DNA of 57,452 bases from Ectocarpus siliculosus (taxonomy: Eukaryota > Sar > Phaeophyceae > Ectocarpales > Ectocarpaceae), in NCBI GenBank assembly GCA_000310025.1, contig FN649742.1, forward strand, positions 1,191,909 to 1,249,360, read 5' to 3'. The notes below the pieces were generated by a model. It searched no databases, was not told the DNA's origin, and worked only from the letters and a program-made list of their open reading frames with translations. Made by a program: the position numbers and the translations under genes. Positions 1 to 13,200 of the stretch are shown here, piece by piece (position 1 is the stretch's first letter; the number at the start of each line of letters is the position of its first letter).

Positions 1-1232
1 GTTGGTTACCCCGATGCGTTATTTACTCATACTCCGATTTCACAAGTTTCCTATAGGAGTATTTGACCTACACAAGTAAGACACCGGGCTATATTTTCGA
101 GAAACTTACAAAGTTTCCTATAGGAGTATTTGACCTACACAAGTAAGACACCGGGCTATATTTTCGAGAAACTTACAGAAAGTTTCCTATAGGAGTATTT
201 GACCTACACAAGTAAGGCACCGGGCTATATTTTCGAGAAACTTACAAGAAACTTCAGCGAAAAGCGCGTCCCTTACCGAACGAAAATGCACAAGCCTCCG
301 TGTCTCTTAAAGAACGACCCGGGCGCGCGCGCGGCACAGAGGGAGGACAGAGGAGGCGAGGAGGCACAACAACCGACTCTCTCTACCGTGGTTTTCATAC
401 CAACGTATCGTTCTATTTCAAAGTGGGGTCGGCCGTTTTCCATGACGACGGCACACTGTAAAACAACTACTACGCGCCGAACGAACAGTCTTACCATCTA
501 CACACAGTAGATAGACCAAACACCGAGAATGCAGAAGGCATGCCGAGCGGCCCGCTACAGCACCACACACAGCAACACTGCATGCAGCCAGCAGAGAACA
601 TACTGCGATCTTTTGTAGCATCGTCATCATCATACCATCAGCAAGCAACAGACCAGCGATCTGCCATTTTCTTCCCTCTCGGCGAAAAGTATTTACCACT
701 TTCTTTCGTAATAAATCCAACGCAGTTACAGTAGTCAGTCGTATAATGTTGATGTGTTTAGTTAGGTGTTGTCAGTTTGTGGTCGTCCTTGTGGCAACAG
801 AAAGCGGAGGCGAGTCTAACGCGCCCGCCCTATTTCTTTCACGCCGACACCCAGCGAACGTCGGATAGAGAGAAAAGTACCGACCCAACCTTGACCCAGC
901 GAAAGTATTTCAACGGAGGAACTCTTCAACCGCTCTATAATGATAAGGAGGGATTTTATTGCTTGAAGTACGTGGACCAACAACTGGTGTTCTTTCGTTC
1001 TGGTCCGCGACCCACGAAACGGTCCCCGCATCCACGCCGTTTTCAGTCTGAGTAATTTACGACGCCTCTTTGAACAGATACCACTGATACTAAGATAGAA
1101 CGTGCTCACTGGCAGCGCATACACTCTTTTGTTATCGCTGACAGTGATTTCTTCCGACGGGCTACAAGCGGGGGGGAGGGTCCTCGAACAGGAACACTCC
1201 TAGCTCATTGTGTCCTATTTTCTTGTGCTTGC
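1..1232. other. Region downstream of the last resolved RDR exon
   Basis: Apart from the tandem repeat at 44-250 I could not support any feature here. The RDR protein has no stop codon at the end of its last resolved exon (donor at 1233), so one or more 3' exons must lie here or left of the window. No stretch with the usual RDR C-terminal tryptophan/proline-rich pattern was recognised. Confidence 0.4.
44..250. repeat. Three-copy tandem repeat, 67-69 bp unit
   Basis: Three nearly identical units start at 44, 111 and 180. Each begins AAGTTTCCTATAGGAG and ends in GAGAAACTTACA. The second unit carries a 2-base insertion, so the period changes from 67 to 69. No open frame is conserved across the units, so this looks like a minisatellite. 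It may continue to the left of the window in degenerate form, because bases 1-43 do not match the unit. Confidence 0.9.
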
Positions 1233-4200
1233 CTGGGCGAACTCCAAGTTCAGCCTGCCCTGGGCATCCTCCAGCTTCGTCCTCTTTAGCATCCGACCTC
1301 CAAAACGCTCCACCTGTTCGGACAGCATGCAGTACAGCTTTATCGGCACTGAACAGGTGGTGCGTCAAAACCCAGACTTGACTACACGTGTCATGCATCT
1401 TTATCATGTCATACAGTCGAACGTAAGCGCTACACCACACCATACCGGCGACATACAAGTATGACAACAAATACCGGCGCAGCTACTCGTACGATGCTGT
1501 TGGTTTCAGGGTAAAGATGATACAGAACCGGCGCAACAAAGTGCTCATTTTATGCACTGATGTTAGACTCCAGATATACATACCCAAATTACGATCCAAC
1601 ACCGCTGGGCGACGAAAAAACAACAAAACAGTAAAACAGTCCACCTGGCCGCTGACTAGCTGTCCTTCGTCGAACACACCATACTTGTTGGAGAGTGACA
1701 GCATGTCTTCGGCGAACTCCGCAAAGACCATCTTCTCCGCATGCAGAAAGCAGCAGCAACACAGAGAGCGGGTTGCAGTGCCGGAAGCTTGGTGCCAAAG
1801 TATCGCCGCATGATTCGGTGAAGAACCTATCCGGCCACACATCATCATAAGGACAGCACTGTGGCAAAAAACACTGTCACAGCAGTTAGAATAATATTCC
1901 ATCGTTTCGAATCACAGGCTTGCTTGAGATGGCGTCACACCTCAGCCTCCTCGAGGAAATCCTCGTATCCTGGCGCCAGAAGCGACTGATCCAGCTCGAA
2001 GCCGCCAAGGAACCTCTCGTCCTGCTGCTGCCGCCGCTGCGGGTTAGCAGCCCCAGCGGGTGGAGTATCACGGAACAGCCTCCCGATCAGCTGGTTCCGG
2101 TAGCAAGAAAGGGTTGGAGGCATGAGGTAGGCAGCGGGCATGAGTTGGGTGTAGCCTTGTGGTGACCGTTGTGGTATCTGCGGGCATGCCGAAGCGGTAC
2201 TGAGGGAAAACGAAGGTTTAGTTATCGAGTTGGAATTATTGAGCAACAGAACCTTGGGGGCGTTACGACGACGATGTTCTGCGGGGTCTTACCAGAACTT
2301 GAGACTTAAAAACAAATTGTTCATCCTAGTGTTCACCCTTGTGCGTTGCCTGTTATTAGAGGTCAATTGTTGTTTGCGTCCGAAAGCACGGGATCTCAAA
2401 ACACCGGACAAAGTCAGCACGACGCTTAACTCGGTACAACACCACTACACGAGGAAAAACTAATGCCTCAAGCGACATCGCGCGGCGTGTTTCAATTGTT
2501 GCGATACCTGCCTCTTACCTTCTTGGAGAGATACGTCATGTTGTCCTCCTTGCACATGAAGTCCGGGTAGCTGTCGACTTTGAGCTCCTGTGCGGTACGC
2601 AGTGTTTCGACGGTCACACGAAGCAGCAGCGGAATGTATCGTCATCACGTCGCCCGTATTGCTATCCTTCCCCCTTGAACTGAGTGATTTTTCGAGGCAA
2701 CCGTGTTTCCTCCTTCCTTTTCCGCCTCGAGGAAAGTTGCGCAAGACCAGAAGGACTCCCCGGCCCCCGATAGGAATCTACTGCGAAATCAAACCCAAGG
2801 CAAGACGGGTATGCCCCCCTGTCCCACCACACCCTCCCAACACACACATCCCCCCCTCACGTCTGGAAAGACTGCCGGCACCCCCGACTTGGGAAAGTCC
2901 ACCGCCTTGGAGTGCAATGCTGCCAGCTGGAGGCACTCATCACACCTCGCCCCGAAAGGGGACAGGTCGGCCCGCACTAGGTGAGCGTTGGCGATCTTCC
3001 CCAGGTTGTCGTTCTGGATGTACTTGAGGAAGAAGTCGGCGATTTCCTGGCATGGGGGTGATCGAGACGAGTACAACATATTGGTGGATTGCACTTAGAA
3101 TGGTTCACGTTTGCGAGACAACCGACGAAGCCCGCGCTATTCGTTTGTCCCAGCACCACCAGAAGCGTCAAGCACGACGCCTTCGAGGAGGCTGCTGTCT
3201 CTAGCGGGATCCAGCAGCAAGACCTGTGACTTCTCGACCTTACGATCTATTGGCACCCAAAACGTCGGAGGATGCTTACATTGAGGCTTCGGATACTATC
3301 ACGAAAATCCATCATGTGCTCGTTCCGGGGCTTTGGAGAAAATTACGTTCAAGAATATTCTGTGATACTAAGTTCTGCAACAATCGCCAAACAGAACTTG
3401 TTTTGAGGCTCGAGTTGCGCCCGCAGCCCTCGAACTGAAACAAGAAGGGCTAGCTGAGGTTCCCCCTCCGTCTTAGCGACAAACCACGTGGTATCACGTA
3501 AGCAACAAGCCAAGGGCGCTCAGATTTTCGCCTGATCCTCCATGCTACACTACTGTCGTGTGAGGGAACTAGTAGGTTCCAATATGTTGCCGGCGAGTCC
3601 CCGACTGCTGCGGGAAGGTCTAAACCCTCCAGTGCCCGATGTACCTTCATGTCCACACCCTTGCCCGACGAAGAAGCCGAAGTCTTCGGCTTCTCCGGCG
3701 GCTCGTAGCCCATCGCTGGAAAGTTGAACCCATTCTCGCTGTCTCCTTGCACCCCGGCCACCCCTTCCCGTTCAGGGGGTAGCAGGTCCTGGTCCCAGAC
3801 GACGGAGTAGAGGTCGCCGTCCAGGTCGCCGCCGCTCATCTTTGAGGGCTCCGGCCTGAGCCGGAGAAGGGGCAGCACAACTCCGTCTTTTCATGGTGCC
3901 GTCCAGGTCACACATCGATTGCTTCATCTTGACCAGAGGTAGGCTTTTCTTTGTATGCACCCTTTGACTACTGTACGTTCAGCGTAAAGAGGGTAGTAGT
4001 TCTTTCGGCAGCAGTAGAAAAGAGGGTCGCTGTCTCGAGCAGGTCGGTTTCAACGTAGTGACACCCTTCCACCGCACTCGATGAGAATAGATTCTCGCGA
4101 AACGACATTAACAGTTCATGGCAACTACCCAAGATAGGTCGATGGGCTGGCTAAATAACAACAATGATGCCAGTCAACCTAGGTTGTCAGCGTGAGCAAC

Positions 4201-7200
4201 GGGCGGGCTCTAATTTAACCTTACCCTCCCTGCTGTATTGTGGGGCTACGACTTACCGCTCCCCTTCGCATGAGAAGACTACCACGTTGACGAGGTGGCG
4301 AAGCTGGGGCACGTCTCCTGCCGTTTTCAGGACGCGGAGATCTCCTGGTGTTGCGCGGTGTGCGCGGCGGGCAGGCGGGAAGCGGCAGGGGGTTGGAGCA
4401 GGCGGAGGGACGGGGCCGAAATTTCCGGGGTTGTTGGGGTTTATGGGGTGAGGTAATCGCTGCGGGTTGTGATGCCCGATCTTCATCGTTCGGTGAGATG
4501 CTTGTGTGGCAACACAATCGGAACGCAAAGGGTTGAGGTCTATATCGGGACTTGGGCCGATACGCTAAGGTTGGGACAGAACGGTTGGGGTGTGGTTAGA
4601 TCTGCTCCCTCTCCTTATCTCTCTCGCTCGCTTGCCTGGGTGCAGGCTGGGGTTTCTGCAGACCAAAACCGGCGTTCCTTCGGGCAGCGTCGACGAGAAG
4701 TACACCTACGAGAGCGCACGGAGAGCAAAACGTGGGTGCCGCTTGGTTAGCCACAGGCTCCTTCCTCCGCACAATCCCCGAAAAAAAAAAGGTGAGAAAA
4801 TGTTGACAACCGGAGTGCCTCCCCTCTCGAGCAGTTTGTGATGGTGTAGTGCCTTCTTCCGCTGAACGAAAACTTGGGGTGGTCGGTCCCACTATGGAGG
4901 GTTGTCGAGAGGGTTTGTGACAACGCTCGACGGCAAATGGATGACATCGAGGACACCCCCCCCCCCCTGCCCCTGCCCCTCCCCATGTCCCATCAACCAT
5001 CTACCTCCTGCGTGCATTGCCCAAATCTGTCAGCGTTTGTCATGATGGAAGCACGGTTTGCGGTATAATGGTTTACCGACCGGCACCCAAGAGAGTCACT
5101 CGCCTGCCCCGGCTGTAGCAAGCCGGTCTCATCGACGATGCCCAGGAGACAGGAGGCGTCGGGGACAAAGATGCGCGTCCGGTGGCGAAGGTCGATCATT
5201 GCTTTGTCTCTCGTAGCGCGAAGAACGCTCTGCGTGTAGATGCGTCGATGAGGTGGGGAAAATATATTGTCGTGTGTGCTATAGCACTAAAGCTGGTCGT
5301 GCACGCACTAGCTTCTGCTCGCTTGCCCCGGTGAAAACTGCCCTGCCGGGTCCCAACTTCGCGCTAGGAGAAAGTGCTCTCAGGAGCGTTTTCACGTCAT
5401 GCATGACAATACACGTTGCTGCGTGCTGGCAAGGGGCCTGTGTCTCCCGCATCCGCGATGTCATGATCCCATGGCGACAACCATACACGTACTTCACCTG
5501 CAGGAAGGGTTCTGTCCGGATGTTGATACCCGCCCTCACCATGGCCAACGCCTCCCAAAGGGGACCGACCTGCTTCCTCCCCGTTTTACCCCCCGAGGTG
5601 ATGTTGTAGTAGCGCACCAGAGCCATCTCGGCCTCGGCGGGATCGGAAAGCATCTTGGTAACGTGACAAACAACAAAGTTCAAGATTTTGGATGTTGAGC
5701 GTGAGGAATAGCAACGTACCCGTTCCGAAGAAACCAGATATGAGGAGCGGGGGTTGGAAGGTGGGCCTGTCGGCTCCTGTTCAGTTTGTATCGTGTCCAC
5801 GGTGGTTACAGAATGGTTCATTTCGGCCTTGTCGAGGTGGTACTTTAACATCGTGTTTTTGACGTTGTCTTTGCCGAAAACTCATTGTGAGCTCTCGTCA
5901 CACCTACCTCCACATTCTTACTCTAGGCCAAGATGTGAACTTTGGTAGCAACATAAGCAAGATCCAGCTTGGTTGGGAAACAATTTCCCGGGGCTGATTT
6001 GCAGTCAACCGAGCGCGAGAAATGAGGTGCCCTATGATTGGGGGAGTATTGAGGGGGCAATGGACGCTCCTTATTCGTTTCTTCAGAACAGACAAGACTC
6101 CGGTGGCTGCCTTCTCTCGGAAAGCGCTCAAACCAACTGCCCGTAGCATCCTGTTTCATCGAAGGACGACAAGACGCTCAACGATCGACCGCTGGGAGAA
6201 GACTTCAAAAGTTGGAGTTAGAGTTGATCGTTTGGAGGGGCGCCATTTCACCGTCCGTAGTACCTTGTCGAGCGTAGAGACCATCGCGCTGTAGCGCTCT
6301 TCGATGACCTTGTCGGGCACACCTAGTGTACCCAGCAGGGTTATGAACTGCCGGTTCAGGTAGCACGGGAGTTGGCGCGCGTACTGGATCACCTGCATGG
6401 GCGTGTGTGCGTGCGGAAAGGGGATGACATCGCCGCCTCTGGTGCCTCCCGCCCCAAAGTGAGAGCTCGATCAAAAACGCCGTGATGTCAACCTTGAATA
6501 ACTATTTACCAAAAGTCGAGGAAAACGTGGGCGAGCCGATCTGCTTTCCTCTATACCCCCCTCAAAAATCAATCGTGAACGGACGTGGAGTGCTCGAGCA
6601 AAGCTGTGGCGTACGACATTGCTGCAGGTGTTGTTGTAGAGTCAAGGGCGTTTGTAGATGGAACAACATGTTTGTAAGAATCTCTGCACAGCTCATGCTG
6701 TGTAAAGACACAGACGTCAACAGGGCATCTACGCAGTGGTGCTGGCGAGTCCTAGGCCAGAAGCCGTTACGGGGAATGGCCGTGCCTTTTGTCTATGTCG
6801 ATTTCAAAACAAACTGAACACAAAAAGGGGCAACACTTTGGCCGGCGGTCTCCACGAACAATTTTTAGGACATCACTATATGAGAATACCCTTGCTCTGT
6901 TGTGAGCAAAGGTCCCTGAAGTGGTGAATAACCGTTCACCAACGGAGGTAATTTCGCTCTTATTGCAGTGTGGCAAGGAATGGCCAAGCGTGGCTGACGT
7001 TAGTCAGCCTTGCTAGGGTGAAAGGTGAGAGTGAGCTTCAGGGCTCGCTTCTACCCTCCGGCTGGTCACAGCAGACGGAGGGTCTTTTCGTTGTAAAGAT
7101 CTTCAGACCTCAAGAACGTCGTTCCTGGGGTCACGGATCTATACGGTTGTATGTGCGTCCCTACTCCTGGGAAGATACCTATATCCTGGTTTCCACATAT

Positions 7201-10200
7201 ATTGTAGAACTGACAGCCACGAGAAAATCCCGTTACTACTATACTGGCTATAGTTGGTCGCGTCACGAAGAGTTTCTCCTTGGGTCGCGTTGCGTGCCTC
7301 TGTTCTTCCACTCTCAACTCAATGCCGTAAATCATTCCCGCATTTTAAAGTTCACCTCTAGAGTGTTCCGCTCTGACGGAAACTTCTGCATGGACGGGCG
7401 CACCAGCACCTTGTACCCGCCCCTCCCGGACACGCTTCTCATTACCGAGTCTGGCCAAACAGCCAGCATTCCCTTGCACCCTCCCATCCGGATCTTAACA
7501 TGCGGTTGCGGCAACCGCGGAACAGCAGTAGGTTGACGAGGTTGTGGTGTTACTCGGCGAACGGAGCAAGGTTTTCCGTGTGGGTAATACTTCGTTGGCA
7601 CCTATCCACCAGAGACATGGCCGTCCAGAGGTCCTGGTGGATTACTCACACAGCAGTCAAGGGGCTCCAGCGGGAGACTGGATTTGACGTGCATCACCAA
7701 GGTTTGGGTGGTTCCTCTGTTGTTTTTGTTGTTGTGGTCGTTACTGTTGTCACGGTTGTGCACGTTGTCTTCTCATCAGCATCATCACCTGGAACGCGCT
7801 CGGCGGGGGTTGGCTCACGCTGTGGCCCAAGACGTCCGCGACCTCCCTGACATGTACCATGTCGAATTTGCAACGACAATCAGTGGCAGCGGGATGATGA
7901 AAGGCGCGGTGGGAGGGCGATCGATCGCATACAACCATGCACAATCCGAGTACGGCTCCAGAATCCTGCAGCAAGTGAAACCACATCCAGCAGCAAACCC
8001 GGTGTGCAATATTCACTGCTGAATTTGGAGCGTATGAGTCGTGTATTTCAAGCGAAATGTGTTGTATGTCGAATACCAAAGGGCAGCAGCGCGTCGCTAC
8101 TGTTATCCGAAAGTTGCTCTCCTTTCTCTGTATCTCCACGAGACAGAACCCTAGCCGTGTGCATTAACATACACGAGTTCCCCAGGTTCAAACAGATAAA
8201 ACGAAATGACATCAAGCTTGTGGGAAACTGAAAGGACTTTTAAGCTTGTGTGTAATTTGGAGTCTTGCTGAGGAGTGGGGGGGGGTGTACTCATAGTCGT
8301 GCATGCCGTTGTCGTTAGATCATTGACCTCGCAGCCCTACAAAGCCAGGACGGAGCACGCCGGGTTCTCACCGGACCAGGCTCTCACATCACCAAGCGCG
8401 AAGCACCGTGAGGTATTCGGCGAGTCGCATGAAGGGTGCGCTGCATCCTGCTAAGGGTGTTCGGCATCTTGTGCTTGCTTGCTTGCGTACAAATGGCAGC
8501 TGCGTATGATTTAATTTATTTTCTGGTGCGTATCATGACTTCCAGAGACAGTTACAAGCACTGTGTAACTGCCTCGACGGTGCTTGACTGATTTAACACA
8601 ACGTGGTGCGATTATCTCCTTTGGACGGAGTGAGGGTTCTCGACCCCGCCCAACAGAATCTACTCGACCACCACTATGGTTACCGCAAAAAAAAAGAAAG
8701 GCAAAAAAAAGCGGCAACCTGGTTGCCGGGCTCACGAAGTGATCGGCTTGTTTTACAACGTCGTTGCCAAGCGACGAAAACCCAACCCCGATGGCAAACA
8801 CCGGAGGGGGGAAGGAGTGGGGGGGGGGGGGGGGGGGGTACTCATAGTCGTGCATGCCGTAGTCGTTAGACCATTGACCTCGAGTTGGGGGAGGGCTAGT
8901 TGGCCGTGCTGTTATCCGTAGTGCTTACCTGGCAAGACCTTCCGACATCATCCCACAACCATCGGTGAACTCGTATGGCCCGGCCTTCTTGTCGGGCACC
9001 AGCTTCTTCCTGTGAGGGACGGATGGGCGGTCACGTTGACCAATCGCGTTGCGCAATACTTTTGGATTGACCGAGTTTGCTGCACCATTTGGAAGGTTGA
9101 CCAAATACGGATGGCCACCGGTCGAGTGGGCCCATTAAGCTGCACTAATCTCACGAGCATTGTTTTGCTAAAACATTCCTAAGCGTAAAGTGAGGAAATA
9201 TTTGGTAGCAGGCGTTGTTTGGACCAACAGAGATCAATTCATAATATGTCGTTCGATCAATATTTCTCACAAGGCTGGGGGCACTTCGACCGTGGACGTC
9301 GTCGAGCTTAGGCTCTGGCCGAGCCTGGCGGCATGCTTCCCGACGACGTCGATGCCGGACATATCCCCCATCCAGCTGCGGATGCTGTCCGCCGTCGGTG
9401 CCCCATCTTAAGACACAGCACGCCGAACCGGTGGACGGGCCGATCGAAGGAAATGAGGGAGGTTTTTTAAGGGGTTAAACGTGGTATTTTCATAGTTACA
9501 GTTTCATCCCATAGCACGCCTTGAAGTCTTAGTCTGATGCGTTCTTCTGTGGCTGAGGCAACGTGTCATACGTGTTTTTCTTAGACGTTCCCCAGGTTGC
9601 TGTGATCATGCTTGAAACCCAGATGCGGGTGATAGTTGGTAGATGTTTCCGGCACCCCCTCCCCCCGTCTCATGATGGGTGTCACATTTTGTGTCTGCTG
9701 GTACAACGCGGAGAGCTACAGGTGGAAGCAACACAGCAGGTAGGGATCACGCAAAAAACAACAAAGGCATGGACAAATAATAACTACACGGAAGGGGACG
9801 TAAGACCGAACACGCATTTACGGACGGACGAATAAACCAGAACATGGGACAGTAGCGTACGATGACTGCAATACACGGGCGACGTAACAGAAACCCCACG
9901 CGGAAGTTGCCGACAAACGTTATGAGTTTGCCAACCGGTAGGGTACGGTCGAGAGGAAAAACTATCCACTGAAATACAGCAGGTCCACTGCCGCTCTCGG
10001 AGATCTGATCCACCTCACCTCCTTCAGCGTAGAAGAAGCACGCATGTCCTCGAAGTTGGCTTTTGCGTGGGCGTACCGAGGGAGACAGCACAACGCACGA
10101 CACCAATAACGCAGGGTGCACTTTCAGGAATGTTTGATGCCACTGGCCAAAGGTTCACAATCCGTGTGCAGGCCAACCCAATTGACCAGCAGTCGCTACT

Positions 10201-13200
10201 AGAGGAGGACAATAAGTCAAAAACAAAATAATTGGCGCGTGTCAGCTAATGTTGAGAAACGAAACGCAGCAAAGTTTCAAACTTGAATAAAAACGGGTGA
10301 GTGGACAAAACGCATTGACCGCCTCCGCAGTAGCTTGAGCACCAGAATCAGCAGTAGATGACGAGCACTAACAGCGACGAAGCAAAGACTTCACCATTCA
10401 GCACAACCAAACCCTGACAAGCGTCGTTCCCATGGCACCTGCCGGAGTAGGCGAGGAACTCGTACTTGCGCCCTGCGATCACCAGCCCGTCCTTCATGAA
10501 TCCCTCCAACCTACCAAACCAAAGGGAAGGTGGGATGGGGGGGAGTAGTCATTCCCATGCAGTTCTCGGGCCATATAACCTCGTTTCCCCGTTGAGCCGG
10601 CATAACGCGCACCGGATTGAGTTACCGTCCAACTTGGTGGGGAAGGGTTTTTGAGCCCTACATCATGATCCGCGTATATTGCCGAGGCTCGGAGGTCTCA
10701 GTTAACACGATCTTAAGCCCCATCTACGCCCTAAAGTATTTCCCGGTCACACGTATCGCAAGCAGCCCCAACTCCAGTAGATCTTTCTCTTCAAGCAACT
10801 CTCACCTTAGACAGCCAAGTAGCAGGCTGGAAAGGGTTCTTCGATCTTGTTGTTTCTCTTGGTCATGCGACCTTTGACCACCCACGCATATGAACTGAGG
10901 TAAACCACCGCGTCCTATGCCAAGAGGAGCCACTTCCAACCTTTGAAGCTTTTAAAACGATAGTAACAGGCACCGCTGCGATCCACAGGAATTACCTGGG
11001 TACCAGCAAAGGCGAGAGCTGCAACCTGCCCATGTTCTCGTCGACGAAGTTCACCCGAAGGAACCTGACCGCAGAAGGGCCACAACAAAAGGAGGGTTCC
11101 GATTTTGTTTCTCCTCCGATGTCTATAGTTCTGCCCGTTTGGTGACTATGCACGACACGGTTGGCAAGTAGTCTGGGCACTGACGGCTATTATGGTGCGA
11201 TAGCATGCGCAAAATAAAAACGGAAGCCAACAACGGTAACCTACATGCAGACGGGGGCAGTAAACTGTGCTTGAAGATCTTGGGGGCTAGTGCATCAACC
11301 ACGGCTACGAGCACGGGGCTGAGTAGGAAATAGCAACCCAGCTAGCTTAGATCTAGGGTTAAGCTTAGGGTTAACCCTCAGCAAGTGGCGACAGAAGCCA
11401 CACGATGGCAGCCAGGATAGAAACGTCAACCTGTCGGAGTGCTCTGCGAAGCGCCTCGTGACGCCGTTGGACATCTCCTGCTCCGGCGGCTGGCACACGA
11501 CACGCAACGGCGTCACGCTTGCCCGGGGTACCTGCCGTTCCCACGACGATGATGGGGGACGGAGACCACCATTAGACATTTCAATGGTAGTTGTGGGGGA
11601 ACTGAAGAGGGTTTCGGAGAGCGATGTTGCAAGAAGCAAGCAACTTTTGTTTTGCCACAAAGCGGCATGTGAAGACAAAAAAAAAAAGAACACAATGACA
11701 CCCATCCCTCCTCCGTATGTATGCTACAATCTTGCCACCATCCATCCGTGCCCTAGCCCTAACCCTAAAACCCTAAGCCAGTACAACGTTCTGCCACACG
11801 GTCTCGTCAATCCTGGTGAGCGTGGTCCCAGTCTGGTACGGAGATGGGGACAGGTCGAAGGTATCCCATTGCACCCTTCGGCTACGACGCCCGATCAATC
11901 GTGAGTTCCGTTCTTCTCTTACCATAACGTTGCCGGTTTCCTTGCCGTATTCTCCCACACCATACACAGCTCCGTTGTAAGGGCCGTATCCCTCGAGCCA
12001 CCGCAAAATCTCTCGCGAGGGGGTGTCCTCCAGCCGAGCCCTAGGGTCGGTGCTGAGCATCGAGCTGTAGAGGAAGGATGGGGCGGGGAACGCACTCAGT
12101 TTGCCTGCCATGAGTCACTCGATCATTTATTGGGCATCCCTTCTCGAGACGGAGTACACCGTGCCTATTTCCCGTAGAGGTACCGCCAACTCTCGAGCGC
12201 TCTTTGCGTGTCGTCCATGCTTCACACAGGACCCTAACGCGGGAGGGTGGGGGGCGGGGCTCGAGCTCTCATCCGTACATCGTTGTGTGACTCCGGTGGC
12301 ACACGGGCCATATGCTTAACGATTCTCAAGCTTTCCGGTGTGTGCAGATCCCGTGGTTACCTTAGGGCCAGGCAGGCCCTCTCTTCACCCGCCATCGCGA
12401 GGAGGGACACCGCCTCTTTGTCCACACCGAAAGCGTCGATCTTGAGGCTGGACGTCAGGCACTGCCGATTTCGCATGAGCATTATGGTGTAAGGTTGATG
12501 TTCAGTGTCTTAAGAGAGGGAGAATCAAGATCTCCACAGCAAGGGGAGATCGGCTCAGTCCTTGGACCCACAATGATCGGACGTTGCACCTGTTGTGCCG
12601 CCTCCACAACAACCAAAATACAGGGGGAAAGCGATTGCACGCCATGCCGACATGCGTGAGTTCTTGCGGTGGGCATGATGCGGACGAAGTGCTCGGGCGG
12701 GTCACGGGGGCGATGCAACGGTGGCGGGAGTAGCACGCAAGGTCGAACAACGGGTGCGACGTTCTTCCTACTACTACACACACGCTTATGCAACAGGATG
12801 AGATGGGCTTTGAAATCGTACCGGTAAGTGTTTCTTGTCGTCCTGCTTTCGGTTTCGAGGCACACCAGTAACAACATGGGCGTCACACGCCGCCAAAAGT
12901 ATGTGTACCGAATGTGGAATATTCCGCACGCCTCACTTCCGTCACTTTTGCAGACTCTTTCCCAGTACTTCTATGACACACTAGTAGACCACAAGAAAAA
13001 AGTGCCACGGTGTTTTCGAAAACTACTATGTATATGCAGATGACCTCCCTGGCAGACAAACCACAAAATCAGACCCTTAGAAAAGATTAGCAGGGGTCTT
13101 GTAAACATCAAAAACCCTTCGAGACACACACAGACAGTGCAAGCAACGCAAGCGACAATGTAGACAGCCTGGAAAGGCAAATGTTTTCGATGCATGAAAC

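Noticed and set aside
11780-11890. Open minus-strand frame between RDR exons 7 and 8
   Set aside because: The exon ending at 11923 joins the one starting at 11531 in phase and matches the family (NVM then VPRASVTP).
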